Source of the DNA: JAVVTR01 sp036653535
GTDB lineage: Bacteria; Bacteroidota; Bacteroidia; Bacteroidales; P3
Assembly (NCBI GenBank): GCA_036653535.1
Contig: JAVVTR010000001.1
Span: 404,745 to 468,744 of the forward strand
Direction: 5' to 3'
Length of the DNA: 64,000 bases
The notes under the pieces: generated by a model
Seen by the model: only the letters and a program-made list of their open reading frames with translations
The model's database searches: none
What the model was told of the DNA's origin: nothing
Part shown: positions 42,257 to 51,582 of the stretch, one piece after another
How the letters are laid out: each line of letters starts with the position of its first letter
Numbering within the stretch: the stretch's first letter is position 1
Program-made: the position numbers and the translations under genes

Positions 42257-44197
42257 ATGAAAAGATTTTTTATTCTTTTATTCTTTTTTGTTGAAACCTT
42301 AGGTGCAACCGCAGGCAACGATTTTACCCTCCAGAGGGATAGTATCCTTGCACAAATAGATGCGATAAAAAATGATAGTGCACGATTAGATTTTGAAGTA
42401 ATTCAACAATACAAATATATGCGAAGTCCCTTTGCTCGAACGCTGATGGATAAATTGTATGAAGATGCGCAAAAAATGGGGGATAGAAAAAAAGAAATGA
42501 TTGCATTATGCGGCTATTTCAACATTGCCTATACAACTTTAAATATCGAAGAAATAGAAAAAACATTACCGAGAATTAAAAGCCATGCGGAAAAATACAA
42601 TTTATATGATTATTTCTACAGATGCAAAAAAAGTTACTTTGCCTTAATGGCCTCTAACGGCAATATGGAATTGGTATTGCGTGAGGCTAATAAAATGAAA
42701 CAAGAAGCCCAAAAATTAAATCATAAAACAGGAATTATATGTGCGAAAATCGCTATTGCGCAAGCCTATAAATATACCAAAAATGACCGTATGGTTATTC
42801 AAACATTACAAGAAATTCTTACCATAGAAGGCCTAGAAAACAAAGAAAAAACTGGTATTTATTTAGACTTATATACTTCTTTACAAAATCTTAAACGATA
42901 TAAAGAAGGGCTCAAATATCTTGATTTGCAAAATAGATTGCTCCAAGAGATGTTGCGAGAAGATCCCAAAATAAAAGCATATCTTGAATCCCGAATGATG
43001 CACAATGAAACCCTGTATGCTGATGCCTATATGGATTTAGGAAATTACGCCCAAGCGGAAGAACACCTCAAAAAAAGCAGTATTTATTACAAGCCCACTG
43101 TGTTTATTTCTTACTATGTATTGTATCACGCTACATACGCCAGGTACTATGCGCTTTTTAAAAAATGGAGTTTATGCTTAAACCACATGGACTCTGCTAT
43201 AAATCGTTTAGGACAAGAACAGCCCTTATTGAAAGAGTCGATGATAAATAAAAGATCGAAGTATCTCGAAAACGCAGGTAAACTAAAAGAAACCGTTCGT
43301 AGTTATCAAGAATTACTATTTGTTACCGATTCTATCAACAAAGTATTTATTGAAAAACAAGAAGAGGCTTTATCTGAAAATTATAGATTGGAATGTGGTT
43401 TAGCAAAAAAAGCACAATATACTTACATATTAAGTTTAGTGTCTACTATATTTGTAGTTTTATGTTTTATTATAAGTATAGGGTTTGTTTTACAATTGTA
43501 TAAAACACATATTCGTTTACAAAAAAATAAAAAAGAAGCCGAAGAGGCTAAAAAAGAAGCCATAGAATCCGATCGTTTGAGAAAAACTCTATTGAATAAT
43601 ATATCTAAGGAAATAGAAACCCCCATACATCAAATAAAAGAGTTATCGGAGAAAATAGCTACAGATAGACCCACTATAGATAGACCTCTAATTCAAACTA
43701 TCGAAAATAAAGCTGGAGACCTAATTCGCTTATTAGATTTAGTGGTAGACTTTTCTAAATTGGAAGTCAGTGCTATTAAGTTAGATATTCACCCAAGCGA
43801 TATTTTAAGTATTTGTTATCAATCCATAGAGATGGCTAAAAACCATCCACAAAATAAAACAGAAATTCATTTTATACCACAAATAGAAATTCAGCCCATC
43901 CTATTAGATAAGGATTGGATATTGCGATGCTTATCTTCTATAATGATAGATCTCACCGAAAGTCTTATTCCAAATAAACTCCATTTTACCATAAAGTATA
44001 GCAATGACGGGAAAATGGTAGTTTTGGAAATGATAGGGTCACCATTAGCCAATCCTCTATTTACAAGTCAAATACAAACTCTTAAAAATCATATTAACCG
44101 CTTAATAATTCAAGCTTTTGGAGGAAGCTATCAAATACAAATTAGCGAACTACATCCTATATTACTCATTTCCTTGCCACTTTATATAAACCAATAG
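42257..44197 (+). CDS. TPR-domain sensor histidine pseudokinase
   Basis: A 646-residue protein: signal peptide, TPR-like helical repeats (about 25-375), a membrane helix near 390-410, a coiled linker, and a DHp-like region. The H-box reads N-I-S-K-E-I-E-T-P where active kinases read N-I-S-H-E-I-R-T-P, so His is Lys. The C-terminal 150 residues follow the outline of a HATPase domain, but the N-box Asn is not found (D-W-I-L-R-C-L-S-S-I-M-I-D) and no D-x-G-x-G box is visible. Residues I-I-Q-A-F-G-G-S-Y near the end resemble the last kinase box. It is thus a probable pseudokinase with a sensory periplasmic domain. It follows the 204-residue homologue by 12 bp; no response regulator is adjacent. 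Confidence 0.75.
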   Translation: MKRFFILLFFFVETLGATAGNDFTLQRDSILAQIDAIKNDSARLDFEVIQQYKYMRSPFARTLMDKLYEDAQKMGDRKKEMIALCGYFNIAYTTLNIEEIEKTLPRIKSHAEKYNLYDYFYRCKKSYFALMASNGNMELVLREANKMKQEAQKLNHKTGIICAKIAIAQAYKYTKNDRMVIQTLQEILTIEGLENKEKTGIYLDLYTSLQNLKRYKEGLKYLDLQNRLLQEMLREDPKIKAYLESRMMHNETLYADAYMDLGNYAQAEEHLKKSSIYYKPTVFISYYVLYHATYARYYALFKKWSLCLNHMDSAINRLGQEQPLLKESMINKRSKYLENAGKLKETVRSYQELLFVTDSINKVFIEKQEEALSENYRLECGLAKKAQYTYILSLVSTIFVVLCFIISIGFVLQLYKTHIRLQKNKKEAEEAKKEAIESDRLRKTLLNNISKEIETPIHQIKELSEKIATDRPTIDRPLIQTIENKAGDLIRLLDLVVDFSKLEVSAIKLDIHPSDILSICYQSIEMAKNHPQNKTEIHFIPQIEIQPILLDKDWILRCLSSIMIDLTESLIPNKLHFTIKYSNDGKMVVLEMIGSPLANPLFTSQIQTLKNHINRLIIQAFGGSYQIQISELHPILLISLPLYINQ

Positions 44198-44537
44198 ACC
44201 AACCAAATGGTGGCATTTATTTAACCAATATTCCTGTTTCCAGCATAGATTTGGAATAATTACAAAAGTATTCGGTAATTTTAACTCTTTTTTTAGTAAA
44301 TTCTTATTTATATTGTAAATGATTGTAAATGATTTTGTTAAAAACTATTTTTATTGATATTTTTAAAATCTGAAAAAAAATTCGGTTTTTTAAAATCGTT
44401 CTTTAGTTGCTATATTGCTTATTACTCCTACCTTTGCCGTCAAGAATGTATATTTTTATCCTAAATATGATCAAACCTTTTACAACATCTTACCTTAGGG
44501 TATAATTAAAAATGAAAACCAAAAACCTTTTACACAT
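44198..44537. other. 340-bp gap containing the promoter of the PepSY-like lipoprotein
   Basis: It contains the promoter at 44407-44436 and otherwise AT-rich sequence. Confidence 0.6.
44407..44436 (+). promoter_or_regulatory. Bacteroidota-type promoter
   Basis: TTG (44407-44409), a spacer of exactly 19 bp and TACCTTTG (44429-44436). The start codon follows about 100 bp downstream. Confidence 0.65.
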
Positions 44538-45473
44538 ATGACAAACAAAATTTTTAAAACCAGTATCAGATCTTTTTTTATTGTTTTACTTGCAGCTATT
44601 TCCTTTATAGGATGTAACAAAGATAAAACGAAAGAGGATCCAAATAGTCCAAGTAAGGAAGTATTGCAAGCCTTTGCAAAAGATTTTCCAGGTGCTACCA
44701 ACATAACATGGAAAAAACATTCCAATTATGATGTAGCTTCTTTTGATTTTAATAAACAGCCAAAATCGAAAGCGGCAAAAACTAACTATACCTCCTGGTA
44801 CTTACCTACAGGTGATTTAACACAAATAGAAAGAGAAATTCCTTTTGATTCTCTACCTCAAATAGTACGCGACACTTTTAACCTTTCTTTTTATGCTAAT
44901 GCTCCTTGGGTAATAGATGAAGTAGAAATACAAATCAAACCGGGTTTAAGTGGACCTCTTTACAAAATAGAAGTGGAAAAAACATCCCCAGAAGAAGAAG
45001 TAGATTTATACTACAACAGCGAGGGTTTATTGCTTAGAGAAGTTTTAGATAGTGATGATGAATTCCAAGAAGACATGCCAGTTATTATTCCTGAAAAAAT
45101 AATAGAATTCCTCTCTGCAAAATATCCAAACTGCCGTATAGACGACTTTGATTTTAAGAAAAAAACCAATATTTATAAAGCGAAAATTTATATAAACAAA
45201 ATAGAATACGAAGTTTATTTTGACGCTTCTTCTGTTTGGTTAGGCTCTGCCTTTGAAATAGATTATAAGACTATTCCAACTGCAATACAAACCACTGTAA
45301 CTAAAGATTATAGCGCATACGAAATAGATGAAGAAGCCTTACAAATAGAAGGTAATAATAAGAAAACATACTATGGAGTATCTATGGAACAAACCGTTGA
45401 TGGAAAAGAAAAAGAGTATATGATTGTTTTCTCTCCGGAAGGCTCAGTAGTAAAAAGTATAGAATTACTATAA
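44538..45473 (+). CDS. PepSY-like (DUF2874) lipoprotein
   Basis: A 311-residue protein with a lipoprotein signal (lipobox ending F-I-G-C near residue 27) and then a mature part made of repeated PepSY-like units. The first is A-F-A-K-D-F-P-G-A-T-N-I-T-W-K-K with Y-D-V-A-S-F-D-F, the second lies around 115-165, and a third begins at F-L-S-A-K-Y-P-N-C near 195. DUF2874 proteins are periplasmic or surface proteins resembling beta-lactamase-inhibitor-like folds; the ligand is unknown. A strong promoter lies upstream and a strong terminator follows. Confidence 0.78.
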   Translation: MTNKIFKTSIRSFFIVLLAAISFIGCNKDKTKEDPNSPSKEVLQAFAKDFPGATNITWKKHSNYDVASFDFNKQPKSKAAKTNYTSWYLPTGDLTQIEREIPFDSLPQIVRDTFNLSFYANAPWVIDEVEIQIKPGLSGPLYKIEVEKTSPEEEVDLYYNSEGLLLREVLDSDDEFQEDMPVIIPEKIIEFLSAKYPNCRIDDFDFKKKTNIYKAKIYINKIEYEVYFDASSVWLGSAFEIDYKTIPTAIQTTVTKDYSAYEIDEEALQIEGNNKKTYYGVSMEQTVDGKEKEYMIVFSPEGSVVKSIELL

Positions 45474-45494
45474 ATTTTAGCCTTGTCTTTCCAT

Positions 45495-45535
45495 AAAAAA
45501 AATCCGCTTCTAATAATTAGAAGCGGATTTTTTTT
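45495..45535. terminator. Strong bidirectional terminator
   Basis: AAATCCGCTTCTAA/TTAGAAGCGGATTT stem with A-run on the left and T-run on the right, between the convergent lipoprotein and MORN-repeat genes. Confidence 0.92.
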
Positions 45536-45585
45536 ATTCTCTTCAACCCAATATAATATAGAAGCTCGCTATAACCGTTTTCCAC

Positions 45586-47169
45586 CTAAGGATTGGAAAG
45601 GGTATTTATTGGCTTATCTAAGGTTCTTTTAGAATTATAACGCTCTTCTTCTTGATCTTGATTATAACGAATATGTACTATAACATCTCCATTTTCATCG
45701 TATTTAGTCCATGTTCCTGTACGACGGCCCATAGAATAAATATTTTCTTCTCTGATCCTACCATTATCCCAATAATAAATATGCCTACCATGAGGAAGTC
45801 CATCCACGAAAAATCCCTGAAAAGAAAGTTGATTTCCTTGTTGTTTCCAATAGTGTTTCCAAAGACCGTTGCGTTCCCCCTGTTTATAATTTCCCTTTAA
45901 ACGCTCTTCTCCTTGTACGTACTCCCAAGTTCCTTCTTCTAAACCTTCTATATATTTTCCAAAGGCAATCAAATGTTGATTTTCATCGTATTCTAAACTT
46001 TCTCCATCTAATTGACCACGATAATATTCTTGTTGTAAACGTATATTACCTCCGGGATAATACCAAATCCAACGTCCATCATATTTTCCATTTTTATACT
46101 CTCCTTCTTGCTCTATAGAGCCATCTGGATAGTAATAACGCCATAATCCGTAACGTTGTCCTTTTTTATATTTTCCATCGCAACGTAATTTTCCATCGGG
46201 ATAATATTCTTTCCAGTCGTCTTGAAAATACCCATTTTCATCGATAATACCCCCGCCCACTATCACTCCATTTTTAAATATAAGTCCCTTTACTATCTTT
46301 CCTGTAATACTATCGTATTGTCTACAAATACCTTCCGGCTTTCCGTTTTTATAACCTACTTTAAATTTTAGTTTTCCATTAGTAAAATACTCGGTATAAA
46401 TATCTAATTGAGCCAACTCAGGAACTTCTTTTTCTAATTCTCCTTGGTGATATTTTTCTAAGCGAACAATATTACCTAATGTATCATATTCCTTATAATA
46501 TCCTTCTTTTAAATCATTTACGTAAGAAACTTCCCAATATAAAACATCGGATGGATAAAAACTTTTCCAAATTCCTTGTTTTCTATTTTCTTTATCTCTC
46601 TTATTTATAGCTTGTCTCCAAAGAATTAATCCATCTTTATAGAAAGTAGCTAAAGCTATATCCCCATGGGAATTATATTCTTTTTCTAAACCGTTTTCTA
46701 AACCATGAATAAAATTAGTCGTTTTTATTAGAGCACCATTGGTATCATAGATTTGTCTAAGTCCTTGAAGAGTATCGTATATATAATTTTCTATTATTTT
46801 TTTATCCTCGGAATAATAACAACATAACCCATTTTTTTTATTTTGAAAATATGCTATTTCGCTTTTCAATTTACCTTGCTGATAAAATTTCCAAATTCCA
46901 TCTAACTGATAATTTTTTCGCGCTCCTTGAGAAACTAAAAAACCTTGTTCATCGTAATTTTTCCATACACCTTCCGGCTGATCGTAAAGCAGATAGCCTT
47001 CACTGGACAGCTTACCATTATTGTAAAAAAATTGTTTAAATACCATACCATCAGGCAAAGTATCGTATGTATTAGAAGAAATATAGAAATTTGTAGAACC
47101 TTTTACTTCTAAGGATCCAAAAAAAAGAGGAAAGAGTAGAATAAGAAAAATAATAAATTTAAAACGCAT
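45586..47169 (-). CDS. Exported MORN-variant (YwqK-like) repeat protein
   Basis: A 527-residue protein with a signal peptide (about 1-24) and then some twenty repeats of the type G-x-W-K-x-Y-x-x-x-G-x-L (for example G-R-W-I-W-Y-Y-P-G-G-N and G-L-W-R-Y-Y-Y-P-D-G-S). This is the MORN_2 or YwqK-antitoxin-like repeat, which forms an extended beta structure. It starts 1 bp after the nadA stop, so they are co-transcribed. No toxin partner is seen. The function of such surface repeat proteins is not known; the signal peptide points to the periplasm or outer membrane. Confidence 0.85.
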   Translation of the reverse strand: MRFKFIIFLILLFPLFFGSLEVKGSTNFYISSNTYDTLPDGMVFKQFFYNNGKLSSEGYLLYDQPEGVWKNYDEQGFLVSQGARKNYQLDGIWKFYQQGKLKSEIAYFQNKKNGLCCYYSEDKKIIENYIYDTLQGLRQIYDTNGALIKTTNFIHGLENGLEKEYNSHGDIALATFYKDGLILWRQAINKRDKENRKQGIWKSFYPSDVLYWEVSYVNDLKEGYYKEYDTLGNIVRLEKYHQGELEKEVPELAQLDIYTEYFTNGKLKFKVGYKNGKPEGICRQYDSITGKIVKGLIFKNGVIVGGGIIDENGYFQDDWKEYYPDGKLRCDGKYKKGQRYGLWRYYYPDGSIEQEGEYKNGKYDGRWIWYYPGGNIRLQQEYYRGQLDGESLEYDENQHLIAFGKYIEGLEEGTWEYVQGEERLKGNYKQGERNGLWKHYWKQQGNQLSFQGFFVDGLPHGRHIYYWDNGRIREENIYSMGRRTGTWTKYDENGDVIVHIRYNQDQEEERYNSKRTLDKPINTLSNP

Positions 47170-47170
47170 A

Positions 47171-48097
47171 CTAACTCATTTTAAGCATGGCTTCTATTGG
47201 AAGTACAGCCTTTTCTATTACTTTTTTTGGAAGTATAATTTCAGGAGTTTCGTTTTTAAGACAATGGTACACTTTTTCTAAAGTATTCAATTTCATATAA
47301 GGACAATCATTACAAGAACACATTTCATTGTTAGATGCTACATAAAATTTACACTCCGGTTTTATTTTTTTCATTTGATGAATAATACCGGTTTCTGTAG
47401 CTACAATATATTCTTTAGAAGCATCTTCCATAATAAATTTAAGCATTGCAGCGGTAGAACCTATAAAATCGGAAATCTGTAATACTGCCGGATTGCATTC
47501 TGGATGAGAAATAATCTTGGCAGAAGGATGCTTAATTTTTAATTTTAATATTTTTTCGGCATTTAATATATCATGAATTTGACAACTTCCGGGCCATAAA
47601 AGCATATTTCTTTTGGTCTTTTCATTAATATAAGCCCCTAAATTTTTATCTGGTAAAAATAATATTTTTTGTTCTTTTGGTATAGAATTTACAATTTTAA
47701 GCGCATTACCAGAAGTACAAATTATATCGGATAAACATTTTATTTCTGCAGAACAATTAATATAAGAAATGATTAAATGATCTGGATATTTTGATTTCAT
47801 TTTGAGTAAATCTTCTCCCTTACAAGAATCTGCTAAAGAACATCCAGCAGACATATCTGGAATTATTACCTTTTTTTCAGAATTTAAAATTTTAGCTGTT
47901 TCAGCCATAAAATGAACACCAGCAAAAAGAATAATATCGGCAGTTGTTTTTTTTGCTTGTTGTGAAAGAGCTAAACTATCTCCTATAAAATCTGCTAAAT
48001 CTTGTACTTCAGGAATTTGATAATAATGAGCTAAAATGACTGCATTTTTATTTTTTTTAAGAGATTTTATTTCTTGAATTAAATCTATATTTTCCAT
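47171..48097 (-). CDS. nadA: Quinolinate synthase NadA
   Basis: [4Fe-4S] enzyme that condenses iminoaspartate with dihydroxyacetone phosphate in NAD synthesis. At about 308 residues it is the family's normal size. Motifs are A-H-Y-Y-Q near residue 25, D-F-I-G-D-S-L, the first cluster Cys in S-A-G-C-S-L-A, H-P-E-C-N near 190, and N-D-C-P-Y-M near 260; these fit the three ligating cysteines. I chose ATG 48097; the longer frame to 48157 adds twenty residues not found in the family. nadB and nadC are not adjacent. The last base is 1 bp before the MORN gene. Confidence 0.94.
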   Translation of the reverse strand: MENIDLIQEIKSLKKNKNAVILAHYYQIPEVQDLADFIGDSLALSQQAKKTTADIILFAGVHFMAETAKILNSEKKVIIPDMSAGCSLADSCKGEDLLKMKSKYPDHLIISYINCSAEIKCLSDIICTSGNALKIVNSIPKEQKILFLPDKNLGAYINEKTKRNMLLWPGSCQIHDILNAEKILKLKIKHPSAKIISHPECNPAVLQISDFIGSTAAMLKFIMEDASKEYIVATETGIIHQMKKIKPECKFYVASNNEMCSCNDCPYMKLNTLEKVYHCLKNETPEIILPKKVIEKAVLPIEAMLKMS

Positions 48098-48659
48098 GAT
48101 TTTTATAAATTCATTAGACTTTTGAAACATTAATATTTTATAATGAAAGTCGTGCAAATATACATTTTTTATAGTTGAATAACATTAATATTTTTAAAAT
48201 TATTGTAGTTATATTTTTTTTAAAATTTTATAAAAATCAATAATACTTAATAAGCATGTTAACACTGTGTATAAAATTATCTCTTATTTTTGCTTTTCTT
48301 ATTATCTCTATTTTAATACTTTTTATTAACCTATAGTTAACACATTAAAGTATTTATTATTACTATATTAATCATGTTATAAACTATGGTTCATAATATA
48401 AATTAGTTCATATATATATATTTATAAAACAGAAAAAGTGTTTAGTATTTTGTTAATTAATATTAATTTTTGTTGGTAAAATTTAACATTAAACATATGA
48501 ACAAGTTTTTAGTGTAGTTTAAACAGTTTATTAGTAGCTTATAAACATATTTTGTTTATATCTTCGTAATGAAGTATATTTGTGGGGTTAAACTAAGATA
48601 GAGTTATTTTAAATTTTAGTTATAATTATTATTAAGAATAAAAATATAAAATTTTTAGG
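48098..48659. other. 562-bp AT-rich divergent intergenic region
   Basis: It lies between nadA (minus) and rpiB (plus). It contains the rpiB promoter (48552-48582) and one TTATACACA-like DnaA-box match on the minus strand near 48264. GTTAAC occurs more than once. A single box does not make an origin. Confidence 0.5.
48552..48582 (+). promoter_or_regulatory. Bacteroidota-type promoter of rpiB
   Basis: TTG (48552-48554), a 20-bp spacer, TATATTTG (48575-48582); the start codon follows about 78 bp later. Confidence 0.65.
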
Positions 48660-49103
48660 ATGTTTGATATAAAAACAGTGATAGCAATAGGTTCAGACCA
48701 TGCAGGTTTTGAATTAAAAGAATATTTAATAGATCATCTTTCTAAAGAAGGATATTTATTTAAAGATTATGGAACTTACGATAAAGAAAGTGTAGATTAC
48801 CCAGATTATGCACATGCTTTAGCCAAAGATATATCTAATGGAAATATGTCTATAGGAATTTTAATTTGTGGAACTGGTAACGGAATTTCTATGACTGCTA
48901 ATAAGCATCCTCATGTACGTTGTGCTCTATGTTGGAATAAGGAAATTGCAGAGTTGTCTCGCATGCATAACAATGCGAATATTCTTGCATTACCGGGTCG
49001 TTTTATAGATTTTAAATTAGCCTCTGAAGTAGTAAAATTATTTTTAAAAACTCCCTTTGAAGGAGGTAGGCATCAGAGACGTATTGAAAAAATGGATATT
49101 TAA
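48660..49103 (+). CDS. rpiB: Ribose-5-phosphate isomerase B
   Basis: Cytosolic RpiB/LacAB-type isomerase of 147 residues (ribose-5-P to ribulose-5-P). The signatures are G-S-D-H-A-G-F-E-L-K at residue 12, D-Y-P-D-Y near 53, and C-G-T-G-N-G-I-S-M near 72 with the catalytic Cys. H-N-N-A-N near 106 and R-F near 117 complete the site. It is first of a tight run with lutB and deoC (gaps of 47 and 13 bp), all on the plus strand, suggesting pentose and deoxyribose turnover. A good promoter lies upstream. Confidence 0.95.
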   Translation: MFDIKTVIAIGSDHAGFELKEYLIDHLSKEGYLFKDYGTYDKESVDYPDYAHALAKDISNGNMSIGILICGTGNGISMTANKHPHVRCALCWNKEIAELSRMHNNANILALPGRFIDFKLASEVVKLFLKTPFEGGRHQRRIEKMDI

Positions 49104-49150
49104 TATACAGTTGTATAATAATATACAATATAATTTTTTTAAAATATCTT

Positions 49151-50503
49151 ATGTCTAAGGAAAATTTACAAACATTTCTTTCTAATGTATCGGAAGTAAT
49201 TCGCAAACAAGATAATTATCCTATTTGTGAGGCTATAGGAGAATATTACGAAAAAATACTTAAAAATACAGACTCTTATTTTAAAAGATATGATCAAACA
49301 AAACAAAGAGCTGTTTTTTATAAGTATAAAACTTTTCATGATTTTCAAAATTATCTTATAGAATTTGAGAGTAAATTTACTTCTCATGGAGGAAAAGTTA
49401 TATATGTGGAAGATGCTGCAAGTGCTGTTAAAGAAATAGAAAAAATATTAATATCTAAGCTTCATCAAAAATTAATTTTATCTCAATCTAAAACCTTATA
49501 CGAAATAGGTTTGTATTCTTATTTAAAAGAAAATAAAAAGGAGTTTTTAATAGGAGATCTTAATAAATATTTTTATCCAATATTGCCTTTATCTTTTGAT
49601 CAAAAAATTAAAGATATTTCTTCTCTTTTAAAATTAGATAATTTTGAAAAAGGTTCTATTAATGTATTAAATTTATATAAGAAATATCTTATTAACGAGG
49701 CTTATAAAAATTCTATTTCTATTACTGGAGCCGATGCTTTAGTAGCCGATGTAGGAGGAGTACTTTTATTAGAAAACGAGGGTAATCTTTCTATAAATTA
49801 TGCTTTTTCAAAAATTCATATTGTGGTATCGGGCATAGATAAACTTATTCCGTCGGTTCAAGATATGGAATTATTTAATGCCTTACATTCTACCCATTCT
49901 TTTGGAAATTACTTTTGTTGGAATCAAACGTTGCTTACTGGACCGATTAAAGAAAAGGAAGTGGATGGACCAGAGGAAATGTATGTAATTTTAGTGGATA
50001 ATGGCCGAACCGAAATATTAGCTCACCAAAAACAGCGCTCTATATTAAATTGCATAGAATGCTATGCTTGTCAAGCAGTTTGTCCAGTGTTTAAGTTTAT
50101 TAATTCCGATCAAAACAATTTTAATAAAGGACCTGTAGATTGTATAAAGGAACCATTGTTACAGGGTTTTGAAAAAGCGAGCCATCTTGCTTATGCTTGC
50201 ACTTTATGTGGAAAATGTGAAGAAGTTTGTCCTATGTCCATTTCTTTACCAGAATTAATTTTACATAATAGAAAAGAAGCAGCAGAAAAAGGATATTATG
50301 TTTGCGTAGACAAATCCCATATGAAAACACTTAAAAAAATGTTTTTAAAACGGAAAACCTTGGAATCTCCTTATCATAGGTTAATGTTGAAATTAGATTT
50401 TAAAAAAGATTATGGAAATCAACGTGTTTTTCCTGATTTTGGACAAAAAAGTTTTCATATTATTTGGACAGAAGGTTACGGAATTTATACAGAAAAAGAT
50501 TAA
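49151..50503 (+). CDS. lutB: LutB-like iron-sulfur protein (LUD domain plus two 4Fe-4S clusters)
   Basis: A 450-residue protein. The N-terminal LUD domain (about 60-285) has I-T-G-A-D-A-L-V-A-D-V-G-G-V near 193 and G-I-D-K-L-I-P near 231, as in LutB/YkgF. It is followed by two ferredoxin-type clusters: C-I-E-C-Y-A-C-Q-A-V-C-P near 300 and C-T-L-C-G-K-C-E-E-V-C-P near 345. LutB normally acts with LutA and LutC in L-lactate oxidation; neither partner is in this window. Its place between rpiB and deoC is unusual and may point to redox work linked to the products of DeoC, but this is inferred. Confidence 0.85.
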   Translation: MSKENLQTFLSNVSEVIRKQDNYPICEAIGEYYEKILKNTDSYFKRYDQTKQRAVFYKYKTFHDFQNYLIEFESKFTSHGGKVIYVEDAASAVKEIEKILISKLHQKLILSQSKTLYEIGLYSYLKENKKEFLIGDLNKYFYPILPLSFDQKIKDISSLLKLDNFEKGSINVLNLYKKYLINEAYKNSISITGADALVADVGGVLLLENEGNLSINYAFSKIHIVVSGIDKLIPSVQDMELFNALHSTHSFGNYFCWNQTLLTGPIKEKEVDGPEEMYVILVDNGRTEILAHQKQRSILNCIECYACQAVCPVFKFINSDQNNFNKGPVDCIKEPLLQGFEKASHLAYACTLCGKCEEVCPMSISLPELILHNRKEAAEKGYYVCVDKSHMKTLKKMFLKRKTLESPYHRLMLKLDFKKDYGNQRVFPDFGQKSFHIIWTEGYGIYTEKD

Positions 50504-50516
50504 ATATATATAATTT

Positions 50517-51305
50517 ATGGAAGTAGAAAAAATTAAAAAAGAAATTGGAATATGTATAGCAAAATCTATTCCGTTTTCTGAAAAGGAAATATGTGCTAAA
50601 TTGTTGGGATTTATAGATTTAACAACATTAGAGGGATCGGATACTAAAAAGAGAGTGGTAGATTTATGTACGAAAGCTAAATTATATAAAACGGCTGCTG
50701 TTTGTGTATATCCCTATTATGCGCATGAAGTTTCTTCCCAACTTCAAGGAACAGGAATTAAAACCGCTTGCGTAGCTGGAGGATTTCCTGCTTCACAGAT
50801 ACCTTTATCCGTAAAGTTAATAGAAGTGGAGGAAACGCTTAAAAATGGGGCAGACGAGATAGATATGGTCCTTTCTCAGGGTGCTTTTTTAGAAGGCGAT
50901 TTTAAACGAGCCGGAGAGGAAATTAGAGCCATTAAAGAAGTTTGCGGGAAAAAGCATTTAAAAGTAATTTTGGAAACAGGTGCTTTACAAACTCCTGAAA
51001 ATATTTATAAAGCCAGTGTTTTGGCTATTGAATCTGGAGCTGATTTTATTAAAACATCCACAGGAAAAATAGCTATTTCTGCTACATTGGAAGCTTTTTA
51101 TATTATGTTGAAAGTAATTGAAGAATATCGTGAAAAGGGGAAAATAATAGGCATAAAACCAGCTGGTGGTATTTCTACTGTGGAAAGTGTAATACCTTAT
51201 TTTCAATTAGTTTATCATATTCTTGGAAAAGATTGGTTAAATAAAGATTTGTTTAGAATTGGTGCCAGTCGTTTAGCAGATGCTTTAGCGAAGAAAGCAG
51301 AGTAG
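50517..51305 (+). CDS. deoC: Deoxyribose-phosphate aldolase DeoC
   Basis: Class I aldolase of 262 residues splitting 2-deoxyribose-5-P into glyceraldehyde-3-P and acetaldehyde. L-L-G-F-I-D-L-T near residue 28 opens the barrel, V-C-V-Y-P near 63 carries the conserved Cys, and the Schiff-base Lys is in F-I-K-T-S-T-G-K near 182. D-E-I-D-M-V near 121 provides the acidic residue. It is last in the rpiB-lutB-deoC run. The final codons are repeated in a 68-bp downstream duplication, and a strong terminator follows. Confidence 0.95.
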   Translation: MEVEKIKKEIGICIAKSIPFSEKEICAKLLGFIDLTTLEGSDTKKRVVDLCTKAKLYKTAAVCVYPYYAHEVSSQLQGTGIKTACVAGGFPASQIPLSVKLIEVEETLKNGADEIDMVLSQGAFLEGDFKRAGEEIRAIKEVCGKKHLKVILETGALQTPENIYKASVLAIESGADFIKTSTGKIAISATLEAFYIMLKVIEEYREKGKIIGIKPAGGISTVESVIPYFQLVYHILGKDWLNKDLFRIGASRLADALAKKAE

Positions 51306-51391
51306 TTATACGACAAGAAGTATTAGGTACGACAAGTCGTTTAGCAGATGCTTTAGCGAAGGAAGCATAGTTATACGACAAGAAGCATAAA
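51267..51391 (+). repeat. 68-bp imperfect tandem duplication of the deoC 3' end
   Basis: The first copy (51267-51334) holds the last codons and stop of deoC; the second (from 51335) repeats them with a few changes and a 3-bp deletion. Confidence 0.9.
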
Positions 51392-51428
51392 TTACTTAGA
51401 ATGCTTTGAAATTAATAATTAATATAAG

Positions 51429-51472
51429 AAACCGGCCTAAAAGTATTTTCTTTACACTTTTAGGCCGGTTTT
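51429..51472 (+). terminator. Terminator after deoC
   Basis: AAACCGGCCTAAAAGT and ACTTTTAGGCCGGTTTT form a long stem followed by T-rich sequence. Confidence 0.9.
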
Positions 51473-51553
51473 CTGCGTTTTAAGCTAATATTGTTTATAG
51501 CTTATATTATATCTATGGGGAGTCTTTTATAGAGAAAGAAACGCCTCCTTTTG

Positions 51554-51576
51554 AATAGCTACCAACGGTAGCTATT
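51554..51576 (-). terminator. Hairpin just after the coiled-coil lipoprotein gene
   Basis: AATAGCTACC/GGTAGCTATT with a 3-nt loop starts 7 bp downstream of the minus-strand stop. There is no U-run, so termination is only possible. Confidence 0.5.
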
Positions 51577-51582
51577 GGGTCG

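Noticed and set aside
45586..47169. The YwqK-like repeat protein as an antitoxin of a toxin-antitoxin pair.
   Set aside because: It has a signal peptide and no toxin-like neighbour; the name of the family does not show function.
48240..48280. TGTGTATAA resembles a DnaA box and the region is AT-rich and intergenic: possible oriC.
   Set aside because: Only one box is seen, with no cluster of 9-mers and no dnaA or dnaN nearby. The parS sites suggest an origin within reach, but not here specifically.
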